DNA of 64,000 nt from Flagellimonas sp. S3867 (GCF_014698935.1 NZ_JACVMN010000002.1:620001-684000), one strand, 5' to 3'. Positions 1 to 7,441 are shown, counted from the first letter of the stretch. Numbers and translations are program-made. The notes: generated by a model not told the origin, from the sequence alone.

Positions 1-231
1 AACCAGCATATCATGGTCCGGTATTTCAGAAGTGGGGACCTTTTCAATGTCTTCATTGCTATGTCCCTCTTTTCCAAATCGAGCTTCATAAACAAGGGAG
101 GCGTGTTGTGCTTTAGTTGACGGCTCCCATTGATTTGACCAAATCACCTTAAACTTTGTGCTATTTTCCAAACCAAGTCGAAATCCTCCAACTCCAGCAA
201 ATAATTCAATTACCTTAAAGTAGTTGTCCAT
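1..231 (-). CDS. DNA (cytosine-5-)-methyltransferase, N-terminal part (cut by window edge)
   Basis: The first 77 residues of a minus-strand protein are visible; the rest lies left of base 1. The N terminus reads IELFAGVGGFRLGLE, the motif I (FxGxG) S-adenosylmethionine-binding loop of C5 cytosine methyltransferases, followed by an SNQWEPS stretch typical of motif II in this family. The family methylates C5 of cytosine within short target sites, as a restriction partner or an orphan. It is separated from the neighbouring integrase by about 760 bp and probably belongs to the left-hand element rather than the ICE. Whether the catalytic PCQ motif is intact, or a restriction enzyme follows, cannot be seen. 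Start at ATG 231. Confidence 0.85.
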   Translation of the reverse strand, partial: MDNYFKVIELFAGVGGFRLGLENSTKFKVIWSNQWEPSTKAQHASLVYEARFGKEGHSNEDIEKVPTSEIPDHDMLV

Positions 232-368
232 TAGTTTAGTAATTGATCAAATATACTTGTTAGCCCTTTAGGATCCAAGCCCATCGCCAACTATATTATC
301 AAGAGTTTATCAAAAAGTCAACAATGATGAAGTGAATTCACGACTAACTTTAATTAAAATAAAAGCGA

Positions 369-385
369 GCGAAACTAGGTTTCGC
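369..385. repeat. Perfect 7-bp inverted repeat with 3-nt loop
   Basis: GCGAAAC, TAG, GTTTCGC. It is a short GC-rich palindrome in otherwise AT-rich noncoding DNA between the methyltransferase start and the relict oriT region. There is no T-run beside it, so it is not a clear terminator. Role unknown. Confidence 0.4.
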
Positions 386-455
386 GCTGCAAGCGTCCCA
401 AATACTTACACAAACTAATACTACAGAGCGAGGCAAAAGTTCCATTTCAAAACAA

Positions 456-764
456 AAATGGGTCAATTTTTCCCCTTGTTTATAGGGATTTTGAGAGGAT
501 TTGACCCAATTTCACCAAAAAACACCCAGCCATCTACGGTAGCTTCCAAAAAACCTGAATGGACCAAAGATTACTATCCGAAAACACTCTTTTTTGAGTT
601 TTTACAGCAAAGTTTTTCAATGTTTTCATGGGTTTACAGCGTTTTTACAGCAAAAACCGTGATTTCTCTTTTATAGCTGTAAACAAGTAAAAGCCATGAT
701 TTTACTGGCCTTTTGGCCAGAAATTGGGCAACGTAGCACCGCTTTAGCGTGCTACCCTCTCGCT
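456..764 (-). other. Relict oriT-like region of the left-hand element (diverged inverted copy of the ICE oriT)
   Basis: Read on the minus strand, this noncoding stretch repeats the layout upstream of the ICE mobilization gene at 33.15-33.33 kb. First comes the 17-nt word AGCGAGAGGGTAGCACG (748-764; identical at 33,150-33,166). This runs into a 23-nt GTAGC...GCTAC stem-loop (733-755, versus 33,159-33,181). After it come a GGGTCAAATCC word (498-514 region) and a GACCCAT word near 465. No mobilization gene follows here. Open frames in this stretch look random. The remaining noncoding DNA at 232-455 and 765-994 shows nothing else I can support. Confidence 0.5.
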
Positions 765-994
765 GTTCAAAATTGGTCTACTCCGTATCCCAAATCTTGA
801 ACACTGCCAAACCAGCTTTTTACATCCGAGAAAATAGGTTGTGCACCCTATTCCAATTTTACTTTACGCTTATCTTCCCGAATGCTATAAAATCGGAACA
901 GAATCCATGTGCAAAGTTTTTGGGTAAGATTTGGGTTTTAAAAACAAGAAACTACTGTTCTTTTTTCAGTTTTTATCAGAGATAGACGACCATG

Positions 995-2218
995 TCAAGC
1001 ATTGGCATATTTACTTCTTACCAATTCCATATCCTCCATAAGTTTTTTGTCAAGCACCTTGGCGTATATCTGTGTAGTCCTTATCGACTGGTGCCCCAGC
1101 ATCTTGCTCACGGATTCAATTGGCACCCCATTAGCCAAAGTAACTGTAGTGGCAAATGTATGCCTGGAAAGATGGAAGGTTATTCGTTTATTTATTCCGC
1201 ATAATGTCGAAATCTCCTTTAGGTACTGATTAGTTTTTTGGTTGCTCAATAAGGGAAGTAAGGGCATGTTTTCAGGTTTTGGAATGCATTTTTCATACTT
1301 CTCCAATATTCTTTCCGCCATTGGCAAAAGAGGGACGGTACTCTTGACCTTGGTCTTTGTCCGCAAGATCTTTATCCAACGCCTACCATCTATCCCTAGT
1401 GCTATATTGTCCCTTGTCAATTTTTTTACATCAACATAGGACAGACCTGTAAAGCAGCAAAAAATAAAGACATCCCTTGCCCGTTCCAAACGCTGCGATT
1501 TGAATTCCTTTTCCATCAACGTTTGTAGTTCAACCTCGGTAAGTACCTCCCGTTCGGTTTTCTGCCATTTGGCCTTCCAATGGAAGAAAGGGTCGGAAAC
1601 AACCCAATTGTTGGCAAATGCAATCCGCACTATCTTCTTGAAATTGGTCACATACTTGGTAATCGTATTATGGCCTCCCGCACCGACCATATGAAGATAA
1701 TGCTCAAACCGGGTAATGAACCCTAGATCTACATCCTTGATAAAAAAATCCCGTTGCCCATACACTTTTTGGATGAATCTCTCCAAATGGTTTCGTGTTC
1801 GCACATGCCGTCTATAGGTACTATAGGTATAATCCTTTCCCATCAAGCTTTTCACTTTGGCATTGTGGCCGTCATAAATTGACAGTACCGTTTTTAGTTC
1901 ATTGCCCTTGTTCAACAGACGTCCTTTTAGCATCGATGCCGTATAGGGCTTTGTCTGTGCCACAAAGTCTCCTTGGATGCGCCGGATCCGTGTTCTGAGT
2001 TCATCCAGATAACCATTGATTTCTTCTGCCGTTTCACCCCTTCCCTTGACCTTGCTCGAATTTGGGCACCAATTTTCGGGATCCACTTTTCTTTTTAAAC
2101 TGAGTTCGGCCCTTTTGGAATCTACCGTGATTCGAAGGAAAAGAGGAGACATTCCCTTCTTATCGGAGTCACTGGTTTTTGGGTAAAAAAGGATGGAAAA
2201 TGTGTTTTTTGCCTCCAT
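995..2218 (-). CDS. Tyrosine recombinase / integrase of the left-hand element
   Basis: About 407 residues, a Bacteroidota-type site-specific integrase. An N-terminal arm-binding domain (about residues 5-95, with the usual PLFLRIT strand) is followed by a SAM-like core-binding domain (about 130-220) and a C-terminal catalytic domain. Catalytic residues seen: HLSRH (about 349-353), GH (about 375) and the nucleophile in TTQIY (about 385). The usual first arginine (TGLR) is replaced in TGLSYVDV, as in the IntDOT group. The start is taken at ATG 2,218, 20 codons inside the longest frame, because the family N terminus begins there. It is transcribed away from the tRNA remnant at 2,443, the arrangement expected of an integrase next to its own att site, so it probably belongs to an element left of the ICE. 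Confidence 0.88.
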   Translation of the reverse strand: MEAKNTFSILFYPKTSDSDKKGMSPLFLRITVDSKRAELSLKRKVDPENWCPNSSKVKGRGETAEEINGYLDELRTRIRRIQGDFVAQTKPYTASMLKGRLLNKGNELKTVLSIYDGHNAKVKSLMGKDYTYSTYRRHVRTRNHLERFIQKVYGQRDFFIKDVDLGFITRFEHYLHMVGAGGHNTITKYVTNFKKIVRIAFANNWVVSDPFFHWKAKWQKTEREVLTEVELQTLMEKEFKSQRLERARDVFIFCCFTGLSYVDVKKLTRDNIALGIDGRRWIKILRTKTKVKSTVPLLPMAERILEKYEKCIPKPENMPLLPLLSNQKTNQYLKEISTLCGINKRITFHLSRHTFATTVTLANGVPIESVSKMLGHQSIRTTQIYAKVLDKKLMEDMELVRSKYANA

Positions 2219-2320
2219 AACTGTGCTTTTTGGATAATTAATATCGATTGCAAATCCGAACAAAGAATTGAATGTCAATTCTTTAACATAGTTTGGGCAG
2301 CATTTTTGCGAATAAAAAAG

Positions 2321-2375
2321 TACTCACCGATTTACTCACCAGAACGGTTGATTTCACATGGTTTTATATGAAATC
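2321..2375. repeat. Probable integrase arm-type repeats of the left-hand element
   Basis: Two direct copies of TACTCACC start 12 bp apart (2,321-2,328 and 2,333-2,340). They are followed by an inverted repeat GATTTCA...TGAAATC (2,350-2,375). They lie between integrase A and the att remnant. The ICE has the same architecture on its side of the site (paired 10-mers 12 bp apart at 2,589-2,612). Assignment as recombinase binding sites is inference. Confidence 0.45.
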
Positions 2376-2390
2376 AATGAAAATGAAAAA

Positions 2391-2415
2391 GCCTGAAAAC
2401 AGTTCATTTTCAGGC
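2391..2415 (-). terminator. Rho-independent terminator behind the tRNA remnant
   Basis: A 9-bp perfect stem GCCTGAAAA / TTTTCAGGC with a 7-nt loop, flanked by A- and T-runs so that it can work in both directions. On the minus strand it lies just beyond the tRNA 3' remnant. It may have served the tRNA before the ICE inserted. Confidence 0.75.
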
Positions 2416-2442
2416 TTTTAGGTAAATTTTGAAATCTTCCTG

Positions 2443-2484
2443 TGGTCCCACCTGGGCTCGAACCAGGGACCCCCTGATTATGAG
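2443..2484 (-). other. attL: 42-bp remnant of the tRNA 3' half
   Basis: 40 of 42 bases match 52,957-52,998 inside the intact tRNA, covering the anticodon-loop CTCATAA, variable loop, T-arm and acceptor 3' strand. The two differences form one compensatory pair in the T-stem (CCTGG/CCAGG here, CATGG/CCATG in the intact gene). The D-arm and 5' acceptor strand are missing, the anticodon stem cannot pair, and the CCA is not retained, so this is not a functional tRNA. It marks the left boundary of the ICE and the right boundary of the stacked left-hand element. Confidence 0.85.
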
Positions 2485-2588
2485 CCGCGCGATTACCACT
2501 TCAATAAGCTCCATGACAAATCATAATTCATTGACTATTAATTATTTAATAATATTTGCTGTCATTTGAAATAACATAATATCACAAA

Positions 2589-2612
2589 TTTATGTGCAAA
2601 TTATGTGCAAAT
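2589..2612 (+). repeat. Left copy of the 24-bp terminal direct repeat (integrase arm sites)
   Basis: Two ATGTGCAAAT-type decamers with starts 12 bp apart. The whole 24-bp block is identical and in the same orientation at 52,885-52,908. It lies 105 bp inside the att core and immediately before integrase B. Placement and pairing fit arm-type binding sites of the IntDOT-like integrase; this is inferred from position. Confidence 0.7.
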
Positions 2613-2631
2613 TTTTTTTGTACATTTAAAC

Positions 2632-3852
2632 ATGCAGACAAGTCTAAAACTCAGTTTGGACAAAAGGAGAACAAGAAAGGATGGTACTTTCCCAATCATC
2701 ATTCGTCTTGGTCACTTCCAGAGGACCACGTCAATTTCCACTGGGCAATCTGTGCATGAAGAGTATTGGGAAAAATCGAAGGAAAGGGTGAAACGTTCCT
2801 ATAAAGGTGTTGAATCCGTTGCAAACCTCAACAATATTCTAATCATCGAAAAAGCCAGGGCGCAGGAAATTATCAATGACCTTTATCGCAGGAACGAACT
2901 TGATTTCCTTTCGGTCACCCAACTGAAGGACAAGATTGTCAAAAAGTCCTCTTATGAATCCTTTTTCAATTACGGCCATGTCCTTGTCTCTGAATTGAAC
3001 GCTTCCCAACGTTATGGTACAGCAAGATCGTATAAGGGACTATTGGGAATCCTCAAGGTCTTTACCAAGGGCAAGGATTTAAGGTTCAATGAGGTCAACT
3101 ATGACCTCTTGAAAAGGTTCGAACGTTTTCACCTTTCGAAGGATGGGAACACTCTTAATGGGCTGGCCTCCTATATGCGAACCTTAAGGGCCATATACAA
3201 CAAAGGCATCAAGGAAGGCCTTGTGGAGAAAGATGCCTATCCCTTTGACAAGTACAGAATAAGAACCATGCCCACTGAAAAACGTGCCATTGATCTACAG
3301 CATATAAAAAAGATCATGTCCCTGAACCTAAAGAAGGATGATCCTTTGTTCCATTTCAGAAACTATTTCTTGTTCTCCTATATGCTATTGGGAATGTCCT
3401 TTATCGATATGGCATTTCTAAAAATTGGAAACATTGTGGATGGGCGGATCAAGTTCCAGCGAAAAAAGACATCCAAGGTCTATGACATAAAAATCACCGA
3501 ACAACTAAAAGCAATACTAAAGTATTATACCAAAGGGAAGAACAAGGGCGATTTTATATTGCCCATCCTCAAACGGAACACCTTGGAGCTCCAGTACAAA
3601 GATGAGAAATGGGCGTTAAAACGTTTCAACAAAGGACTCAAGAAAATTGCCGGGCTATGCGGTATCGAAGAAAAACTGACCTCATATGTCTCTCGTCACA
3701 GCTTTGCAACCCATGCCATGCTCAACAAGGTACCGTTACAGGCAATCTCGGCCATGTTAGGGCACAGTAAGCTCAATACTACACAGATTTACCTGAAATC
3801 ACTCCCCAACAATATATTGGACACATATCAAGAAGCACTCAACAATATTTAA
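2632..3852 (+). CDS. ICE tyrosine recombinase (integrase)
   Basis: About 406 residues. It catalyses integration and excision of the ICE at the tRNA site. An arm-binding N-terminal domain is followed by a phage-integrase SAM-like domain (about 115-210) and the catalytic domain. Visible active-site residues are the lysine region RKKTSK (about 277-282), SRH (about 354-356), GH (about 377-378) and the tyrosine in TTQIY (about 387). The canonical first Arg is absent (LLGMSF), as is usual for the Bacteroidota integrase group. ATG 2,632 is preferred over GTG 2,605, which overlaps the repeat. It is the first gene inside attL and faces inward. It is only loosely similar to integrase A, so the two elements recombine with different enzymes although they share the tRNA target. 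Confidence 0.9.
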   Translation: MQTSLKLSLDKRRTRKDGTFPIIIRLGHFQRTTSISTGQSVHEEYWEKSKERVKRSYKGVESVANLNNILIIEKARAQEIINDLYRRNELDFLSVTQLKDKIVKKSSYESFFNYGHVLVSELNASQRYGTARSYKGLLGILKVFTKGKDLRFNEVNYDLLKRFERFHLSKDGNTLNGLASYMRTLRAIYNKGIKEGLVEKDAYPFDKYRIRTMPTEKRAIDLQHIKKIMSLNLKKDDPLFHFRNYFLFSYMLLGMSFIDMAFLKIGNIVDGRIKFQRKKTSKVYDIKITEQLKAILKYYTKGKNKGDFILPILKRNTLELQYKDEKWALKRFNKGLKKIAGLCGIEEKLTSYVSRHSFATHAMLNKVPLQAISAMLGHSKLNTTQIYLKSLPNNILDTYQEALNNI

Positions 3853-4050
3853 CAAAATCCAAATTCTATAATTTAAGTTTACCTGTTCATAATCGAGATG
3901 TTAATCTTTGTAAACCTTAAGAAAAATCTCTTTCATTGCAAGCATGGCATAAACAAGTTTTCAAGAACAATATAAGGTTAGAGCTGGGTCACTTAATACA
4001 AGGCTGAATATCTTTTGTTCTAAAGAACAATCAATCCTTTAAATGTACAG

Positions 4051-4254
4051 TTATTTTTTATTTGCTCTTCTTTTCAGGAGAAAAGCTAAAAAAACAACCG
4101 GCAAAAGCAAAATTACACCATAAATAAGGACGTTGAGAAAAGTAGTTGAATAAATAGTATCCCCATAATAAATAGAGATAAGCCTGTCTCCAAAGACAAA
4201 CCCAAAAACTACTAATCCTACTAAAACAATAAATAAAATGATATTTTTTTTCAT
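4051..4254 (-). CDS. Small two-helix membrane protein
   Basis: 67 residues with two hydrophobic segments (about 5-22 and 41-61) and a basic C-terminal tail (LKRRANKK). It lies 5 bp downstream of the 182-residue gene and ends the lipoprotein operon. Position and size would fit an accessory or immunity-like membrane protein, but no family is recognised. About 200 bp of AT-rich DNA without a gene separate it from the integrase. Confidence 0.55.
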   Translation of the reverse strand: MKKNIILFIVLVGLVVFGFVFGDRLISIYYGDTIYSTTFLNVLIYGVILLLPVVFLAFLLKRRANKK

Positions 4255-4259
4255 GGGTT

Positions 4260-4808
4260 TTAAGTTTCTTCATTTGTAATTCTGTACCAATCGGTAAAGA
4301 AAGCATTAAAATAGTTAAACTCCGGGTAGATTTCTACCCTAGGTATTTTCATTTTCAACAATTCCTTTGGGAATATTCGAAATTCCATTGTTTTACCTAT
4401 TGCCTCTTCGAATATTGATTTTATTCCTTCTGGTATTGAATAATTGTATGTTATTTTGGAATCCTGTTTGTTTTCTTCAAGCACCACAAGGTGATAAAAA
4501 GGGATGAACAAACTAATGTATGCGGCAACTACTTTTTTTTGTTTTTCGTTCGTGTCTAATGTAACTTCAATATGATAAGAAGGGGTATGATTGGGCACAC
4601 CATTTAGTACAATATCATCTTGATTAAAATGTTCTTTTAATTTGTCACAAACAGGATCCAATGCAGTTCTAAAGTCTAACCATTTGCTATGCAAGCGTTG
4701 AAAATTTTTATGCTCAAGAGTATTAACATAGGACGTGTCTGTTTCGTCCAACTCTTGGGGATAATAATGATATGCTATTTCATTCAGCAAGTTACATAGC
4801 AAGTCCAT
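4260..4808 (-). CDS. Hypothetical protein, 182 residues (possible immunity partner of the upstream lipoprotein)
   Basis: A soluble, acidic protein with no signal peptide and no recognised domain. It begins 15 bp after the lipoprotein stop codon, in the same direction. A hydrophobic patch near residues 95-110 (SLFIPFYHLVVLEE) looks like a buried strand rather than a membrane helix. A cytosolic protein directly downstream of a secreted protein with an unrecognised C-terminal domain is the layout of many toxin-immunity pairs. That is a contextual guess only. Confidence 0.55.
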   Translation of the reverse strand: MDLLCNLLNEIAYHYYPQELDETDTSYVNTLEHKNFQRLHSKWLDFRTALDPVCDKLKEHFNQDDIVLNGVPNHTPSYHIEVTLDTNEKQKKVVAAYISLFIPFYHLVVLEENKQDSKITYNYSIPEGIKSIFEEAIGKTMEFRIFPKELLKMKIPRVEIYPEFNYFNAFFTDWYRITNEET

Positions 4809-4823
4809 AAGGGTTAAGTTCTG

Positions 4824-6197
4824 TTAATTTGTGCAATCGTCATAGAAAATACTTGTGGTTTCGTATTGAGTAATTTCTCCGTCAAAACCTGCCAATGGGG
4901 GTGTAAAACTGGCCACCCCTCCTGTCATGTATGTTCCATTTCTTAGTTCATCTCTAATGTACTCCCATGCTTTGGATTGTACCTGCGATTGGGAAGCTCC
5001 TGTGGCAATAAAATACGCTTTTGTTCTTTTATGAGCAACCCCTAAAGCTTTTGCAACTCTATTGGCTCCTCTGCCGTCCAGAAGATTTCCATGTTCAGAA
5101 TGAAATCTTGGAATTGTAAAATAAATTGGTTGAAGGAAAGTCGCGAAAGTGGATTTCTTAACATTATACCGATCAACATAAACTATTTTAAATGACACAT
5201 TGACTACTGCTGCAACCTGATTCGAACTTACTCTGTCCTGAACAAAGTTAAAACTTCTACAACTAGGAGGCAATTTAACGTAAGTCCTTATAGGTGAAAT
5301 AGAAGGTTTCGGTATTTCATTTACGCTACTACTATATCCATCAAGGGCATGATAACTATATGAATTCTGTGGAGCTGGAGCTGAACCACCATCATTAACC
5401 CAAACCCATTCATAAATGTCACCCCCTTGCTGAGTATGTGAATATTCCGTTGATTGTCCTACACCATCTGCATTTGCATCATTATACCAGTCCGTTGCAT
5501 AGCTTCCAGTTCGTGTCCAAACATACTGCCCTCCACCTGTTGGTCCCTCACATCCTCCTGTTTGGTTTGGCTCCCTGCAATTTGAGGCGCCATCACAGTA
5601 TGATTTCGAGGCAATCTTTGCATCACATCTAGCTGTTAGGGAAGAAGGAACAGGGCCTGGAACTTGACTTTCCAATTCAACAATCCCTCGAAAAGGCGTT
5701 CCTTTTCTATAATACCGAGTCATTGTCATATCTCCGTTCATATCATAGATATATGTCATTCCAGTAAAATTATTGGGAACAAGGTCAAAATACGAGGAAT
5801 AGGCATCTCCATTATGAGAAGCCATTTTTACCAATCTGTACATGGGAGTTCCTTTGGCATTCAATGTCGAAAGCAATGAGTATGTTATATCCGTAATCTC
5901 ACCTTTTTCCACATTCGTTTTTATTTGTTCTTCAATCTGAAATTCATGCCATATTGTTCCGTCAATATTATTTTCCACATGGCTATCCCACATAACTTTT
6001 AAATTGTATTCGAGGAACCCGGTTGTATCATTAAAGTTTTCTAAAGAGAAATTTTGCTTTATTATTTCTACATCCGTAAGTTCTACATTATGAATCTCAT
6101 TTTCGGATATATTCTCTTGTTCAGATTCACAACTCGATATTAATAGCAATATCAGTACGAAGGAAAAATAGCTTACTTCTTTTAATAGACTTTTCAT
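4824..6197 (-). CDS. Secreted lipoprotein of unknown function with aspartate- and cysteine-rich middle
   Basis: About 457 residues from ATG 6,197. A signal peptide ends in a lipobox (LLLISSC at about residue 23), so it should be anchored by lipid outside the inner membrane. The middle has a CDAKIASKSYCDGASNC cluster and a glycine-rich linker. The NDANADGVG stretch resembles a calcium-binding loop. The C-terminal part (about 330-450) looks like a compact globular domain with HSEHGNLLDGRGANRVAKAL. No family is recognised. It heads a three-gene operon (to 4,051) and has the same 37-bp promoter box, at the same 79-bp distance from its ATG, as the peptide gene at 7,001. Co-regulation with the peptide cluster is therefore likely. 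Confidence 0.7.
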   Translation of the reverse strand: MKSLLKEVSYFSFVLILLLISSCESEQENISENEIHNVELTDVEIIKQNFSLENFNDTTGFLEYNLKVMWDSHVENNIDGTIWHEFQIEEQIKTNVEKGEITDITYSLLSTLNAKGTPMYRLVKMASHNGDAYSSYFDLVPNNFTGMTYIYDMNGDMTMTRYYRKGTPFRGIVELESQVPGPVPSSLTARCDAKIASKSYCDGASNCREPNQTGGCEGPTGGGQYVWTRTGSYATDWYNDANADGVGQSTEYSHTQQGGDIYEWVWVNDGGSAPAPQNSYSYHALDGYSSSVNEIPKPSISPIRTYVKLPPSCRSFNFVQDRVSSNQVAAVVNVSFKIVYVDRYNVKKSTFATFLQPIYFTIPRFHSEHGNLLDGRGANRVAKALGVAHKRTKAYFIATGASQSQVQSKAWEYIRDELRNGTYMTGGVASFTPPLAGFDGEITQYETTSIFYDDCTN

Positions 6198-6275
6198 TTC
6201 TTTGGTTTTAAGTTTGACAATAATTTCATGCAACACAAAACCAAAAAAACTGGTTATCGTTCCATGTTAATGGAA

Positions 6276-6312
6276 CAAATATGAGGAAGCAGACTCTCAA
6301 ATATTGAGAGTG
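6276..6312 (-). promoter_or_regulatory. Promoter/operator box of the lipoprotein operon
   Basis: A 37-bp block matching 29 of 37 bases, without gaps, of the block at 7,080-7,116. On the minus strand it ends in a CATATTTG -7-like element. A palindrome ACTCTCAA / TTGAGAGT (6,293-6,311) lies upstream of that element. The -7-like element ends 79 bp before the ATG, exactly as in the other copy. The rest of the 330-bp gap (6,198-6,527) holds only the terminator at 6,473. Confidence 0.6.
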
Positions 6313-6472
6313 ACTAACTTCAGTTCTAAAAAATAAATATGAGTGTCCCCAAAAGCTACTGAATTGGTGATTACTTTAAACCACGGAGACAATTAAACTC
6401 TATTTGGTAATTACAAAGTTGTTTTACCTTTTTTTTGGATAAAATAGAATTCGAAAGTAAAAGAAAAATTAT

Positions 6473-6505
6473 AGCCTGAGAATTTTTGGTATAATCCTCA
6501 GGCTT
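6473..6505 (-). terminator. Terminator of the peptide/exporter operon
   Basis: Inverted repeat AGCCTGAG / CCTCAGGCT separated by about 15 nt, with A/T-rich flanks. It lies 23 bp after the last small peptide gene and ahead of the lipoprotein promoter box. It would end transcripts coming from 10,808 or 7,080. Confidence 0.7.
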
Positions 6506-6527
6506 TATATTATAATTTGAAACAATA

Positions 6528-6641
6528 CTAGGAAGCTGTCATTCCGAAGAAATCTTTACCAAGAGTGTATGCCAAAGCGGCAATCACAACAGTCAAAAAT
6601 ATTCCCCATAAAATTAAAGTTAGTTTCTTTTTTTGATTCAT
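6528..6641 (-). CDS. Leaderless hydrophobic small peptide resembling the adjacent bacteriocin-like peptide
   Basis: 37 residues: a lysine-rich start (MNQKKK), one hydrophobic helix (about 7-25), then AYTLGKDFFGM. The tail matches AYQLGKDFYHM of the double-glycine peptide encoded 20 bp upstream (6,662-6,817), but here there is no leader and no GG site. It therefore cannot be a C39 exporter substrate of the usual type. Mimicry of the mature peptide by a short membrane protein would fit a self-immunity peptide; a second, leaderless peptide is the alternative. Too short for standard gene calling; supported by synteny, codon frame and the shared tail. Confidence 0.6.
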   Translation of the reverse strand: MNQKKKLTLILWGIFLTVVIAALAYTLGKDFFGMTAS

Positions 6642-6661
6642 AATTATGCTCTTATTTGATT

Positions 6662-6817
6662 TTACATATGATAGAAGTCTTTGCCAAGTTGATAGGCAAA
6701 AGCAGATCCTGCAACCAACAACGCAAGTCCTCCTAATAATGCGCCAAAACCACCATTGGTACTTTCAAGTTCTTTTTGGCTTAATTCTTCTACTGCCAAA
6801 GTATTCAAATTTTTCAT
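6662..6817 (-). CDS. Double-glycine leader peptide (bacteriocin-like precursor)
   Basis: 51 residues. The leader (about 1-23) is MKNLNTLAVEELSQKELEST followed by NGG, with the spaced Leu and Glu residues typical of leaders cut by C39 peptidase exporters. The mature part (about 28 residues) is a Gly/Ala/Leu-rich helix ending AYQLGKDFYHM. It should be cleaved after GG and exported by the ABC transporter encoded at 7,463-9,640. No modification enzymes are nearby, so an unmodified class II bacteriocin or a signalling peptide is most likely. Confidence 0.78.
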   Translation of the reverse strand: MKNLNTLAVEELSQKELESTNGGFGALLGGLALLVAGSAFAYQLGKDFYHM

Positions 6818-6857
6818 GATTTTTAAATTAGATTAAACATTCTTTTGGAAGGGGATT

Positions 6858-7001
6858 TTAAAAGTGCCCCTCGTGCTTATATTTTTCAACACTATACCCT
6901 AGCGCAAAAAAGACAAGAAATATGGCTAGTCCACCACCATTACTGGACCTAGCCTCACTAGTTGTCAATTCCTTAACCTTCATGCTTTCAAGATTTTTCA
7001 T
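6858..7001 (-). CDS. Double-glycine leader peptide (bacteriocin-like precursor)
   Basis: 47 residues from ATG 7,001. The leader MKNLESMKVKELTTSEARSS ends in NGG (three glycines in a row follow the Asn). The mature part is a hydrophobic helix with GLAIFLVFFALGYSVEKY and a charged end KHEGHF. The first four residues (MKNL) and the VKEL/VEEL position match the neighbouring precursor. It is the first gene behind the promoter box at 7,080-7,116 and lies 40 bp before the second precursor. Two different precursors side by side fit a two-peptide bacteriocin. Confidence 0.78.
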   Translation of the reverse strand: MKNLESMKVKELTTSEARSSNGGGLAIFLVFFALGYSVEKYKHEGHF

Positions 7002-7079
7002 TTTTGAAATTTTAATTAACAATTTGTTTTTGAATTCAAAGCCAGAAATTTCTAATGTGCACTGCTTTGTGATACAATC

Positions 7080-7116
7080 CAAATATGAGGATTCTTGCCC
7101 TCAAAAATTGATAGTG
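7080..7116 (-). promoter_or_regulatory. Promoter/operator box of the peptide gene cluster
   Basis: A 37-bp block, 29 of 37 bases identical to the one before the lipoprotein operon. The CAAATATGAGGA word at 7,080-7,091 is fully conserved and gives CATATTTG, a near match to the Bacteroidota -7 box TAnnTTTG, on the minus strand. It lies between the stop codon of the winged-HTH gene and the first peptide gene, 79 bp before the ATG. Confidence 0.6.
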
Positions 7117-7129
7117 CAAAAGAAAAAAA

Positions 7130-7441
7130 CTAGAAGCTAATCAGTTGCTTCATATTCCCAAAGACATATCCGCCAGAAAGACTTCGTTCAGTTGCTTCAT
7201 CCAAGTCTTCCAAATAGAATCCACATTTAAAACGTGTTGCTTCAGTGTACATGTAACTTTGTCTTGTCAAGTCATAACATATTGGAGCATTCATCTCCTT
7301 CATTGTCTCTATCACCCTAAATACCGTAGCTTCCGAAACCCCTAACCTTTCGGCCAATTGCTTTGGCCTCCCTGTCGCCTTAAGTCTTATTAATTGATCT
7401 ATACGTTCAAGAACCTCTATTTGTTGGGTCAATCTTCTCAT
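7130..7441 (-). CDS. Winged helix-turn-helix transcriptional regulator
   Basis: 103 residues. An N-terminal winged HTH of the HTH_11/DeoR-like kind (about 5-60) has a recognition region RPKQLAERLGVSEATVFRVI. Small regulators of this type occur beside peptide exporters in Bacteroidota. It lies 21 bp downstream of the ABC transporter and is the last gene of the hlyD-ABC-HTH unit, immediately before the peptide promoter box. It is therefore a natural candidate to bind the two 37-bp boxes. The last 20 residues contain SLSGGYVFG, which resembles a GG site but probably by chance. Confidence 0.72.
   Translation of the reverse strand: MRRLTQQIEVLERIDQLIRLKATGRPKQLAERLGVSEATVFRVIETMKEMNAPICYDLTRQSYMYTEATRFKCGFYLEDLDEATERSLSGGYVFGNMKQLISF

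Noticed and set aside
458..985. Open frames at 458-676 and 749-985 as small genes
   Set aside because: They lie within the oriT-like repeats, have low-complexity composition and no family resemblance; the shared noncoding words explain the region better.
2443..2520. A second complete tRNA gene at the left end
   Set aside because: Only the 3' half matches; the sequence beyond the anticodon loop cannot form the anticodon stem, D-arm or acceptor, so it is an att remnant.
4058..4306. Alternative 82-residue frame overlapping the small membrane protein
   Set aside because: It overlaps two better-supported genes in other frames and has no convincing start or signal pattern.
6528..7001. Lanthipeptide or other modified-peptide cluster
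   Set aside because: No LanB/LanC/LanM, radical SAM or ATP-grasp genes are nearby and the cores lack the Ser/Thr/Cys pattern.
7370..7441. Hidden GG leader peptide formed by the end of the winged-HTH protein (SLSGGYVFG)
   Set aside because: The GG lies at the C terminus of a 103-residue DNA-binding protein, outside any leader context; probably chance.
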